DNA of 64,000 nucleotides from Malachius bipustulatus (lineage: Eukaryota > Arthropoda > Insecta > Coleoptera > Melyridae), in contig OU342630.1 in the NCBI GenBank assembly GCA_910589415.1, positions 93,244,186 through 93,308,185 on the forward strand, read 5' to 3'. The notes under the pieces were generated by a model. That model saw only the letters and a program-made list of their open reading frames with translations, did not search any database and had not been told where the DNA came from. Position numbers and translations under genes: made by a program. Numbering within the stretch: the first letter of the stretch is position 1; each line of letters starts with the position of its first letter. Shown here piece by piece: positions 35,270 through 46,171 of the stretch.

Positions 35270-36090
35270 CGTCGTCTCATATCTCAAAGACGGGTGCACA
35301 TATTATAATACTTCTACCATTTTGTGGGGAATTTATCATAAGTTTCATTTTTGAAAAGTAAAACTTCCCTGTATACGCGATGAACCGTTTTAATGAGTCA
35401 AAAACTTAAGAAGGGGAAATTTGAACCGTCGCCACCCTCTCGGAGCCTGTAATCTATTGGGAGTTTATTAAGCGTTTTTCAAGAAATCTCTTCATGTTAT
35501 ACTGAAACTCTTGGAACTACATGATTTAATGAAGCGAAAACCAACTTTTTTGGTAAAATTTGAGTAGACCACCTGCCTAAAACAGCGAGCAGTTTAATGA
35601 CACATAGTCGAATAAGTTGCTGCATCTCTTAAGAAAATTAAGCCTTAAAATCTCAAAAATTTTAGGAAAATCAGAAAACCAAAATAAATGCACGTTTGAT
35701 CTGAAAAACAATATTTTTGAATCGTAGCCACAATAAGTTTCTCAAGGAAACGGATTTCGAATGGTATTCCACACCTGAGGGAAGCGTATAGTAAAGGAGA
35801 CACAATAGATATCTTAGGTAGCAGTGACTCAATCATTTTCAATAATAGGTACATTACATCAGTGTGCCAGCAGAAGAAAAATATGCGCAAAATTTAAACT
35901 GAATATATCAGGAAACAACGAAGTTACGAATAAAAACCTTCGTTTTTAATTTCAACTCATTCGCCTTGTATCGGCTTAAAGTCAAACAGCCTTACGAATA
36001 CATATCCCATTATTTTTGACCAAACAATCTGTGGCTAAGGCTTTATCTACTCTTTTACAACACCCTGTGCCCTTTGTACAATGCCATCAA
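35270..36090 (+). repeat. Dispersed repeat, family R, copy 2
   Basis: Shares with 12620-13160 the ordered blocks TTTTCGTCG, TGAAACTCTTGGAAC, AATAAGTTGCTGCATCTC, AAACAATATTTTTGAATC, GACCAAACAATCTGTGGCTA and CAACACCCTGT. This is the longest copy and suggests a unit of about 0.8-0.9 kb ending in ACACCCTGT. No coding region is evident. Confidence 0.65.
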
Positions 36091-38060
36091 CGACAGAACC
36101 GAAATCAACAAGTTATACTAAATTTACCAGACAATTATACAGAAAAACCCCACCACTCCCCCCACATAAGCAACTTTCACACATCTCCCTTCCACTAATA
36201 TAGGAAAAAATAAATAAAAAACAACAAACCCTCCAAAATAACTTCTACAGCAGAATCATTTTCCAAAGTTAATACAAACACTTATTTCAACAAAACAACC
36301 CACTCTTTTAAAATAAGAAATCTCGATTTTTCAGTTTTTCAGGAGCTTCTCTCTAATAATGAGTTAGAAAATTCTAATATTTATTTGATGTACCCTACAT
36401 TGGTGCGGAAAAGTATGAAGAGCGTCAGAGCGTCATATTTATATTTACAAGGTACCTAAAATTTGTATTTTTTTCATCCCTTTAATTATTGTCACCAAGA
36501 AAAAAGGTCACATTCTCGAGTCGTCACATCGTCTGCCACAGATGTAATGATTGATACAAGCGATTAAGAAGTTGCCTAAAACAAAGATTTTCATCACCAG
36601 AATGGTATGTATCAACATACCAACCTATAAAATTTAATTCAAACACAACCTATTTATTACTGATATCGATACATGTATATATACATGTATATGCTCTATG
36701 CATGACGCTAAATTATATTTTAATCAACCTTAATAACCCATTACTAACGAGCTCCCCAGTTAGGCAAGCTAAAGTTAGTCAAATAAAGTGTGTATAGGTA
36801 TATGTACCTACAGTATGAAAATTTCGTAGAGATATTTAAACTCTCGTTAATAAAACTTGTTGCATAATATAATAAAGTTACTTTTATGTGAATTGCTGGT
36901 AAAGTAAAAAGAGCCTTTTCATTTACATGCATGTATAGGATACTGGGTGAAATTTATACCTGTTAATTATTCAGGATTATCAGGATTATTAATTCTGGTC
37001 CGCTTATTTTTGTGACATGGTTGATTGTACGTGTATTTTGATTATATTATACGATGTCGATCACATTCTTCACCACCTTCTTAAACGGTTTACTGTGTCA
37101 CATGCCAAATTCCTTCAAATCGTTCACAATTTTCCAGTTCAAATTCCACTTCCTCTGGAGTTAAACATCATCGAGGTGGCTTATCCAAGCTTTTGAAAAA
37201 GCGAAATGCGATTGAATGATCGTGGACATTTATAGAATGCAACAGGCCAAGCAAACGCCTTTCAACCCTTTCAAATAGAAATAGTGTCGTGTTTAATAAT
37301 AATTACCGGATTTGGGTTTGGGGGACCACAAATCGACAATACTTGGAAAAGCTGCTCAACGATTTCCATACAATGATGGTTTCATAATAGCCAACTTGAT
37401 ATTGATACATTATTCTTCGATCTGTGGAACGCCCGTGGCGAGGTACCGAAGATAGAGAAGTAATTTTTATGGACAACTCCTCATCGAACAAGACCTATAG
37501 AAGATTTTGATAAAGGTTTTAGCCTTCCAGCTCTTAATCTTTTGGCCTTAATCTAATTGATCATGGATCCTCGGCATAAACTGAACAAGAAAATTCAGAT
37601 CCGGCAACAACATCCACAAACATGATAGATAATAAGAACATTATATAAAATAATAAGAACTCCCAGTAGGGGTAGTAGGCTGGAATAGACCAAAATTACG
37701 TCAATACGCTAGTGGTAATGATTAATTTTTCCTTCATTTACAACTTTCTCTACTACCTAATCTTAATACCTCACATTATCAAACCATACTTGGAACCAAC
37801 ATTATTGGTAGTTTCGATTACTAATTTAGATAATACCTAGAGAAAGCATGACTGCCTAAGAATTAGCTCAACACAACAAAGAAAAACGTACTTTGATATG
37901 TAAATTCCAAACATTCTTTCAATAAATCGACAAATAATAAATCCCTAAAAAAAAACAAACAGCAAAAAATATATTTGGGCAAATACGTATATAGGTAAAC
38001 AGAAGAAATCAAGTTTTTACCCATTTTTTATTATATAGAGAAGATACATCACTGTAGCGA
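36091..38060. other. AT-rich stretch without a supported gene
   Basis: 36317-36350 starts like repeat family K (AAAATAAGAAATCTCGATTTTTCAG). Frames at 36016-36198, 36744-36932 and 37303-37491 show no motif. Confidence 0.4.
36671..36688. repeat. 18-bp perfect palindrome
   Basis: ACATGTATATATACATGT is its own complement. It may be a chance alternating-purine sequence. Confidence 0.8.
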
Positions 38061-38089
38061 CCACAACCTCGAACAATCTGACAACCCTG

Positions 38090-38380
38090 GCTTGCATGGT
38101 CAGACATGACATGGTAGCGTGTGTCCGCGGGTTGATTTACGCCCGTGTTCTTTGTATAGTGCCGTGCTGAGTGAATTCAGCAATTACACGAAAGACGGAC
38201 GGCCGAGCCGACGGCGCCTGCCAGCGATCTCTACTCCATACCACTCGCTGTTCCTCCTCTTGTCAGGAAAGCGTCATTTCCTGGAGAACAGGCCATGCTA
38301 TCCAATTTCAAAGAGGATACCAGAGTGTAGCACAACGAACAATTTCGTTTTTCTTTTGGGCAGTACTTCTCGTTGAACCG
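38090..38380. promoter_or_regulatory. GC-rich block, possible regulatory region or 5' exon
   Basis: The base composition is markedly different from the flanks, with many CpGs (GACGGACGGCCGAGCCGACG). Two overlapping plus frames (38119-38376, 85 codons; 38171-38497, 108 codons) cover it; the second starts with ATG (MNSAITRKTDGRADGACQRS) but has no known motif. It could be a promoter with untranslated leader, a conserved element, or a coding exon. Confidence 0.2.
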
Positions 38381-38869
38381 TGTCATTATAATTTAACAAA
38401 TAATGCAAGATGTAAAAATATGAAATTCAATTCTCATACAAATAACGTTCCCTCACTCTATCACTATACTATTATACACTTTTATTGTATGTTTTGACGT
38501 ATTTGTGACTTTATGGGTTCGTTTAGAGTAAAGTATGAGTTCGAATACCTAACTAGCCTTGAATACCTATATCTCCAGTAACATATTAGTTACCTCATTT
38601 TAATTCTAATAATGCAATACTTTTAGGCACTTATACCTTAATCAATAGAGATATGGAGCGATATATTGTCAGGTTGGATCTTCCAAGATATCAGTTGTCC
38701 TAGACGAACTGAGAATTTAGGTATGCATAGGACTTTCAGTTTCATGCAAATTGCGTTGAATCTTGAAGCTTGAATAAAGGCACTTTACAGTTCAAGAGGT
38801 TAGTTACATCTTGTGGGTTGCGAAATGCACGTGGTTGTGATTCGGATGTTTTTGTCTTATAAAGAAGAC

Positions 38870-39090
38870 AAATAGCTTCCGGGAGAGGCAAGCTTGGTCG
38901 AGGGGTCAGCCCAGAGCCCGGAGCAGATAGCGCCGCTAATTATTGCCATGTCTGGAGCAGTCATTCCATCAGTAATTAACCTACCGCCTGACCTGATCTC
39001 CCGTGCCATTAGCCGGTCTGAAAGCCAGTGCTGCCTGTAGCCTGGGCTAGCGAAGGCCCCTTTTTGTCTACGTCAGATCGGACTGGTCAC
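38870..39090. promoter_or_regulatory. GC-rich conserved-looking block
   Basis: A compact stretch of balanced, complex sequence (GCCCAGAGCCCGGAGCAGAT, GATAGCGCCGCTAATTATTG, CCTGACCTGATCTCCCGTGC) stands in AT-rich surroundings and has no open frame. It contains a TAATTA homeodomain core. This is the look of a developmental cis-regulatory element, but conservation cannot be judged from one sequence. Confidence 0.2.
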
Positions 39091-40775
39091 GAACAAAGCA
39101 CTGCTTGAGAAATAAACCTATCACGCAAATATGAATCAAAGTTTATCGGGAAATAATCGTCCATCTATATAGAAAGCTTTTTCCCTTCTATTAATCATTA
39201 TTGATTATCAGATTATTAATACGCAGTTTTATTGTTTCTTTCTACACTTCCCATTGAAGCTCTCTCAACCATAACATATTGTGAGTTTTGAAGAGAATTC
39301 TTACTTTTATTCATTTCTTAGGTGTGTTATCTGCAAAGATGCAAAGCTTTTACCTGAAAGTAAATAATATCAAGAAGGCACTGAATATTTTCTTATAATC
39401 GTAACATACCTACCACAGTTTTTTGCCAAGAAGTAAAGGGGGATTTTCACATCAGATTTATGATTATGACGTACCTGATATTACTTTTAAATTTCGCAAA
39501 GCTTTCAATGTAACATTACCGCAAGTTTTAAAATGAGTAGGTACTTGGTTCGAATCAAAGCTGATATTATTTTTCCGTACAGATGTTTCCAAAATTTCAT
39601 ACCTGCAAAGTTCATCATGTCCAACAAATTAATTTTTTTAAACTACCTGGCCTAAACCTGGAAATCATTCCAATTTAGCTACAGAGAAATCTAATCAAAT
39701 TATGAAGAATCACTGCAGAACTGAAAATGAAATGAAAAACTTTATTTAATTGTGAATAATGAATTCATCGGTGAGTTCCGGTACAGCCGAAAGTTTGTAA
39801 AACCTTGATATACCTTTTCAAGTTGAAAGGTCAGACAGGACAACCAAGAACAGCCCCTTTACGTGATTATCGGTCCTTAATTCCGTGTCTGATCAGAACA
39901 AAGAACACTTTTAATGAACAAATTGCGTGAATAACGCTTGTATACATTATGCATTATGGCTATGTCAGGAATGCATATGACATGTTTTATACGTGTCCGA
40001 ATAATATATTATGCAATGAGCGTTTAATTATTGCTATGAAAACACGAGTAATGGAATTATGATACGATTATCGACGTGGTGTCATAACGAACGCATATAA
40101 GTCTTAATAGCGATTAAATGTGACTTGTATTACCTATTATGTTTTTTTTCACAATTTTTTTCAATAAGAAGTTTTCTTTCAATAATAATTTTTCAGATAT
40201 ATCGGATACAGTTCGGGATAATGTCGGTTGTTGTCGAGCGAATATTTTGAACACACTCAATAATTCACGATTTAGTTGAGTAGTTACTGCAATGTGATTG
40301 GTCAATTTAACAGTGCGATAATTAAAAATTGGTATCAAAATTAAAATTATTGGAATGCAGATCGTAAATAAATATAGATATCTATTAAAGGTTGAGTAGA
40401 AAAAGAGAATTATTGCTATTAATATATTGTGCGTATCTCAATGTTAATACGTGTCAAAAAGAAATTGACATACAACAGACAAAACGAAAAATACTGAATG
40501 ACATTTTATAAGGACATTTTTTATAAAAAGAAAACATTTCTCCGCCCATCTTTAAAACAAAACGCCATAATTATCCTGATCGCCTGGTAAGTATCGATGG
40601 CAGGAGGATTTCTAAGCACTTGTCGAAGACTGCATCCTCGAACCACTTGGAATTTGCGGACTACTCTTGGGAGTTTAGGGAAGATGAACCAGAGATTCCT
40701 ATCGCCGACTGCAGCAACACTTGGTTAATGAAGTGCCGTGCTAAGATCCGCGTATCAACCCTATATAATTAGCTT
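39091..40775. other. AT-rich stretch, nothing recognised
   Basis: A TGAAAAACTTTATTTAATTG at about 39733 resembles retroposon 3' tails but has no body attached. The minus frame at 40114-40338 is unassigned. Nothing else was noted. Confidence 0.35.
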
Positions 40776-40779
40776 ATTC

Positions 40780-41100
40780 AAATGAGTGACGCCCGTGTGT
40801 TTGCATTCATCGGCGCTGACGGCCGCGACAAAGGCGGCTCGATGCAAGCTCGAGCGTGTGTCAACCGTCACGGAGACAATACAATGAAAGCATCTGTGTT
40901 TTAGACAATTGTAATTTTGTATTAATTGGACAGCTTGCCGGTATTCTTGCCCCAACAGAGAGAATTAATTTAGTCAATTAGCTAATCTAGCCATCAATCA
41001 AGTTCCACACGGTGTACGTGTGCCGTTGTTCCTGGATTCCTGTCGGTCGCACGGAAAGCTCAGTTCACTGACTGCTTCCTGCCCGCAAAGACCACCCTTG
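40780..41100. promoter_or_regulatory. CpG-rich block, possible enhancer or promoter
   Basis: The core GGCGCTGACGGCCGCGACAA followed by AGGCGGCTCGATGCAAGCTC is strongly CpG-rich for this window and contains ACAAAG, a SOX-type core. TTAATTGG and CAATTAGC homeodomain-type sites lie within 150 bp. The only frame (40761-40955 minus, 64 codons) has no motif. Function is inferred from composition only. Confidence 0.2.
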
Positions 41101-41639
41101 TAATGTGGAATAATGTTTCAAATGAACATTGTTGCCAAGATATTTGAATCAAGTCTATGCATAAACCTTATGATGAGTAAGTAATATGAATTGGGTAGAT
41201 TTTGTTGTTTTCTGACAAGCTTAGGTACATTTTAGTAGTATAGCTTATATTCAAATTCTTAGTATATTTGTTTTAAATAGGTAACAAATTGTGATTGTTA
41301 CAGAAAAGTCTTTTGGAATACATCTTAACAATAAGAAAAAATAAAAACCTTCTTGCGCATCAATCGCAGAAACAGTGTATTTTTATGCGATTCAACTATG
41401 AAAATTTTTGCCGCCTTTTAAATTGGCTTTCTGAATTTTTCAATAGTCAGGTCGAATTTGCGTAGTGGTTTACTATGAAAATTTCATTTCATTTCGTTTG
41501 AAAGCGTGCCATAAAATAGATTTTTACATAAGAAACCAAAAAAAAATTGGCAAAATTTAACAATTTCGTCTCTTGTCCTATATACCCGCCACTGACTAAC
41601 TTTAAAAAGTTACAGGCGAGTTCTGAAAACCGAACATTT

Positions 41640-43135
41640 GAAATTTTAGAGAAATAAACATCATGTAAAAAAATTCGAATAACTCCGCCATTTCTCTTAT
41701 TTGCTTCTTTAAATTTTGGAGAGTTACAAGCTATTAGTGTTGTTGTCTACTCCGAAAATTTCAGGTAAATTCCCTCAAAAATGTGCTCATAATCAATTAA
41801 AGAAATTTAGCCATTTTTACCATTTTCTTACCCACGCCACTAGCTTACTAATGAAAATAATAAAAATTTTATTGCATTAATTCAAATTTCAAATCATTTT
41901 AGTCCAATCTTGTTAATACAGGTTTGTAGGAGTTTTTATTTTCTGCAATTGGGGTTGGCAGGAGCAGTCATATCTGCATGGGTGGTCCTGCCCGAGCCGA
42001 GCGCTGGTCTGGTGCTGGTGCTGGTTTTAAATCAAGCAGTCCCGGGTCTGAATATTACATTCAATCGTTAAGTTATTAAACAAGCCTTTAATTGTCATCC
42101 TCATTATTTTGTTGTGAAAAGTTTTCTTTCTATATTGCTTATACAGGGACTAAAAAATAGCCTTTTTCCCTAAAATTCGAAAAGCCGCCATTTTGAAACG
42201 GCTCGATCGATTTTGCTCAAAAAATGCAATACCAGACCACTACTTGTGGATAATATCTTCCTCCCATAAAAATTTCAGCCTCCTAGATTGAAAACTGCTA
42301 CCAGAAAACCGTGCCACAGGACCGGATGTTTCGAAATTTTAAAGGACACCCTGTAGAAGTAACGCGACTTTTGAAAAAATTTTTAACGAAAATTTAACGT
42401 CATCCCGAAGTTTCACAAGAGTAAAAAATTTCTTCCACTAATCTTGAAAGATGAAGCTACCAGAGTGTTTTTAAAATTTTAGAGAAATTTACATCATGTA
42501 AAATAAATTTAAATATCTCCGCCATTTTTTTTATTTGATCCTTGAAATTTTTGAAGATTAAAAAGTATTAGTATAGTTGTCTACTGTAAAAATTTTAGTT
42601 CAATTCCTTCAAAAATGTGCTCAAAAACTGTTATAGAAATTAAGCCATTTTCACTTTTTTCCTACCCGCGCCACTGGCTTATTAATGGAAAAAATTCAAA
42701 TTTTTTTGCATTAACTCAAATTTCAATTAATTTTCTTTCAATCCTGTTAACTTGATGTGAAAGTTTTTTTGCCATCTTGCTCATACAGGGATTCAAAAAA
42801 TAGTAAATTTTCCAAAAATTCAAAAGATCGCCATTTTGAAACGGCTCGGCCGATTTTGCTCAAGTGCAATACCAGACCACTCCTTGTGGACATCTTACTC
42901 TCACAAAAATTTCAGTCCCCTAGATTGAAAACTGCGGCCAGAAACCGTGCCTCAAGGACCGGATTCTTGGAACTTTGAAAGGACACCCTGTAGAAGTAAC
43001 GTGACTTTTGGAAATTTTTTCAACGAAAATTTAAAGTCATTCCTCAGCTTTACAAGAATCAAAAATTTCGTTCACTAATCTTGAAAGATAAAGCTACAGG
43101 AGCGTTTTGAAAATCGAAAAATCGTGATTTTGGAG
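41640..43135 (+). repeat. Large tandem repeat, period about 642 bp
   Basis: Two almost colinear half-units alternate. Half X (CGCCATTTTGAAACGGCTCG, AATACCAGACCACT, CCTAGATTGAAAACTGC, GGACACCCTGTAGAAGTAAC, CTAATCTTGAAAGAT) occurs at about 42120-42470 and 42765-43130, 642 bp apart. Half Y (TTTTAGAGAAAT..ACATCATGTAAA, CTCCGCCATTT, TCAAAAATGTGCTCA, CGCCACT(A/G)GCTTA) occurs at about 41640-41920 and 42473-42745. The first Y-to-X junction has an extra 170-190 bp (about 41922-42110) with a CTGGTGCTGGTGCTGG motif. The array thus has roughly 2.3 units. ACACCCTGT links it to repeats elsewhere. The frame at 42757-42978 is a by-product. Confidence 0.85.
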
Positions 43136-43136
43136 A

Positions 43137-43137
43137 A

Positions 43138-43214
<77 letters not shown>
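43137..43214. repeat. TA dinucleotide microsatellite
   Basis: An almost pure (TA)n tract of about 75 bp with one AAA interruption in the middle. It directly follows the end of the large tandem repeat. Confidence 0.97.
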
Positions 43215-43215
<1 letters not shown>

Positions 43216-43988
43216 TGGGCAGGTGAATTTTGGAAAACCACTTTTTCGTGATCTGGGGGTCATGATCGGTGGACATTTGATGAGTTTGGGTGATTTTCGA
43301 AAAGTGATGTCGTCCTCAATAGTGTATTTTTTTGTTAAAAAATACACTAATAAAACTATTATTTGAGGATTTTTTGGCCCGAGTAACTACTAATTCTTAA
43401 TTATAGCGGTTGATAAAATACAGAGTAACTTTTTAACTTGAAACTTTCAAACATCTCGAGTAAAAAGCACAGTCTATGAAAACAAAGTGAAATAATATTT
43501 TTAATTTATTGCAAATTCGGTTGTTATGACTACAAACACATGATATTAATTAATAACATATAACATATGTATCATTCATGAGAGATGGCGCTGTAATCGA
43601 CGAAATTATTTTTTCCATTTATCTTATTACTGAAGATCCGAGATGAATCGAGAAAAAAATTCATTAATTGATCTCGTATTCCGAATCTGCAATAAAAAAT
43701 ATGGGTTCCTATTCAATATTCCATCAAAGTTCCCTAATGCCCCTAATACCAGCAGATTTCCTAAAATTTATGTTCTCAATCCTATAAAAAATTACATTAT
43801 GATCTGTTGAAATTTATTTAAAAACATAGTTGCTTGTTTTATTATCGCTATAGTTACCATACTGTTTTTATGACATTATTACAGGAGGGCGAATAAGTTC
43901 TTACTGCTCAAAAGGAGTTTTTACCGCTTTCAGAGTGCATACTAATCTAACGTCCAATATCAGCAATGTTAGTCGGTGTCCACGTTAT
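43215..43988. other. Stretch without a supported gene
   Basis: A short inverted pair AATAGTGTATTTTTT/AAAAAATACACTA occurs at about 43319-43350. No gene-like feature was seen. Confidence 0.4.
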
Positions 43989-43991
43989 TAA

Positions 43992-44569
43992 AAAGGTATG
44001 CACATACTGGCGCGAATGTATCGGTGCGACGGTGAAATTTTCGCCTCGCGAAATATTCGTCGACTCAAGATCTGCGGCGTATATAGAGAAACAACAAACT
44101 GACGCGATAATTTCGCTTGGCGATAACGAATCTCCAGCGATTTTATTTCTTTCGCGACCAACCGCGTTTTCTGTCGTTCTCGTTGCGAATCTAAGATGGG
44201 TTTATACTTTAAAAGACGGTTTTTGTCATTTTGAATTTATTTTTTTCATACCAAAACTTTGAACTATTTCCTGTCCTGTAATAAAAATGCCTTACCTTTC
44301 AACTTGCTCATCTTCTAAGGCAGCGAATAATAGTATTGCTTCTTCTTCAGAGCTTGAAGAATCCATCTTTCCATATACCAAGACATAAAATATCTTGTGA
44401 AATTTTCGCACAAGAAATTTTAATCCATTTTTAAAAGAGACACGAAATTTAAATAACTTTGTTGCGCGAATTTATTCGCGCAAATGTGATAAGAGAGACG
44501 AATTTCGTTACCGCCTATGATGCGAAATATTCGGTTCGTTTTCGCAGCCAGTGTGTGCATAGGTACCTT
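43992..44569. mobile_element. Second PIF/Harbinger-like non-autonomous element
   Basis: The left end AAAGGTATGCACATACTGGC pairs with the right end, whose complement is AAGGTACCTATGCACACACTGGC; the repeat continues into CGCGAA-rich sequence. TAA lies just outside both ends (about 43989-43991 and 44570-44572), allowing for a one-base slip, which fits the family's TWA duplication. Subterminal regions are rich in TCGCG/CGCGAA motifs such as TCGCCTCGCGAAATATTCGT. A short acidic exon typical of Harbinger proteins lies inside on the minus strand. It differs in sequence from the element at 18968-19545, so it is a separate lineage. Confidence 0.75.
44292..44366 (-). pseudogene. Harbinger transposase first-exon remnant
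   Basis: From the ATG at 44366 the minus strand reads MDSSSSEEEAILLFAALE, then DEQVER and a TAA. The acidic serine-rich start is characteristic of insect HARBI1-like transposases. The end GAAAG followed by GTAAGG is also a good splice donor, so in the complete parent element this was probably exon 1 with the stop lying in the intron. No HPIN motif or DDE domain follows; the frame is orphaned. The next elements downstream on the minus strand are only TIR sequence. Confidence 0.6.
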
Positions 44570-44828
44570 TAAAAAACAACCAACCAGATAAGGCTGATAA
44601 GAGTATCTCCGCCGTTCATCGAACGAGTAAATGCTGATTGCCGGTGCATGAACAAAGCTGGCAAGATGCGCAGTTCAAGCTTAATCTTCGCCGTCTTATA
44701 AAAATTGGACAGTATAATTTTTAGAACATAATAATTGTTTTCTCTTCGACCATTTAGTAATACGTTCTTTATACTGCCAATTTCAGTTAACTAATGACGT
44801 ACATTCCCCATGCGATGGATGGAATGTT

Positions 44829-44858
44829 CATTCCCTCACCGCTTGCGATGAGGGAATG
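44829..44858. repeat. 10-bp hairpin in GC-richer block
   Basis: CATTCCCTCA and TGAGGGAATG flank CCGCTTGCGA. The neighbouring sequence to 44995 is GC-richer and holds a 69-codon minus frame (44787-44996) with no motif. Confidence 0.7.
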
Positions 44859-44914
44859 TTCTAAGCCAATCACTGCTCGGCATTTTAACAGCTGATTATC
44901 GGAATTCAACTCTG

Positions 44915-44922
44915 TGACGTCA
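44915..44922. promoter_or_regulatory. CRE-type palindrome TGACGTCA
   Basis: A perfect full CRE (TGACGTCA), the binding site of CREB/ATF bZIP factors, in a GC-richer block without repeats. One 8-bp site is expected by chance about once per window, so significance is low. Confidence 0.25.
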
Positions 44923-45242
44923 ACCGCAGATAAGATAACGCCACGACTACCTATCGCGCTGCCAGCGCACCTAACCTGACCTGGCAGACAGGTCATAATA
45001 ATCAGGTTAGATAATATCTATTCATGAAATAATTTAACAATATATAAAATGACTAGGTGGTGGTATGATAAGAAATGACCTCGGAGTTGCTCTCCATTCC
45101 AGAATATCCTTTATTGATAATTGAAATGACTGGGGATTTGGTAAAAAACGACAACGCAAATAACAAGGAAATAAGTCATTGAAAAGTTTTATTTATTTTT
45201 TGAACTAATTTTAATAAATTTTCTCAAAAGGTCGAAGAGAAA

Positions 45243-45358
45243 ATAGCGTCTTCATCTCGCGAAGAATAGCTATTATCCACTCAAACGTTCCAACACGAGC
45301 CGAAATTTCCGTTCTCGTGGATAAAAGCTATCATTCTTCGCTCGTTGAAGAATATACT
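45243..45358. repeat. Hairpin with about 40-bp arms
   Basis: GCGAAGAATAGCTATTATCC (left) pairs with the complement of GGATAAAAGCTATCATTCTTCGC (right); outer bases pair through ATAG(C/T)(G/A)T(C/A)TTC. The loop is about 36 bases. The fold is longer than a usual pre-miRNA and has no known microRNA seed; a small foldback element is more likely. Confidence 0.65.
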
Positions 45359-45479
45359 ATTATTTATTATCATCAATTGATTTCCCCCACGGAAAGGTTA
45401 TAGATTGTGATAAGTATGAAGTTTTTTGTAGAGTGCTTTATTACTCGAGATATTACAAAATTTCACATTAAAAAACTGA

Positions 45480-46171
45480 CTTTGAATATATCGTAGACTT
45501 CTGGTGAAATTAGTCGTTTCATGAAAAGTCTAGCCGTTTCACGAAATGCCGCGAAATAGTGAAATAATATTGTCTTAGACTGAATGGCTAACATTGTAAG
45601 GCACCGCATGTAACGCAAACACGTTTCTGCTATTTGATGAGATCGTTTGAAATTACATCAAGTGGCTAAATTTTCTTGACGTTCCATGTAATGCTGAAAA
45701 GCAGATTTGCGTTAAGCACTACAAAATCCATTTCATCCAATAGCAAATAATTTAACAACGATCTAATGACTATGTCCTGCATCTCGACCCAGACTCCCTC
45801 ATAGCAATTAATTTAACATTAATATAACCATGACTTGTATCGTATCGAGGTACAGGCCATGGCCGTTGTTAAATTGATTATTATTAGGTACTTAGTGTAT
45901 GTCGAAAGATAGGTCACATGGTCACTGTTAGAACGCAAGTCTGCTTTGCAGCATTACAGGACGCGTCCGTAAAATTTTGCCACTTTATGAAATTTTAAAC
46001 CAATTCATCAAATTGCAGAAAAGTTCTTCTACATTACATGCAACTCCTAAAGATGTTAGTATTTAGTGTAAAATGGACTCATTTCATTATTCGGTAGCAT
46101 TTCGCATAGCGGGTAGACTGCACATGAAATGGGCGAGTTCACCAGAAGGCTGCGACATATAAATCAAACGA
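45480..46171. repeat. 0.7-kb foldback element with long diverged arms
   Basis: Left arm about 45480-45790 and right arm about 45848-46171 match inversely along their whole length at perhaps 70-75 percent by eye. Matched blocks from the outside: TCG(T/C)AGACTTCTGGTGAA, TTTCATG...AGTCTA, GAAATG(C), CTAACAT, GCATGTAA(C/T)G, TTTCTGC(T/A)ATTTGATGA, AAGTGGC(T/A)AAATTTT, ATGTAATGCTGAAAAGCAGA, TTGCGTT, AATTTAACAACG and TGCATCTCGA/TGTACCTCGA. No coding region and no clear target duplication. Transcription would give a long imperfect duplex. Confidence 0.85.

Noticed and set aside
43059..43347. Minus-strand frames rich in IYIYIY
   Set aside because: Translations of the TA microsatellite.
45243..45358. 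microRNA precursor
   Set aside because: Arms and loop are longer than usual and no known insect microRNA sequence was recognised; small foldback repeats are abundant here.
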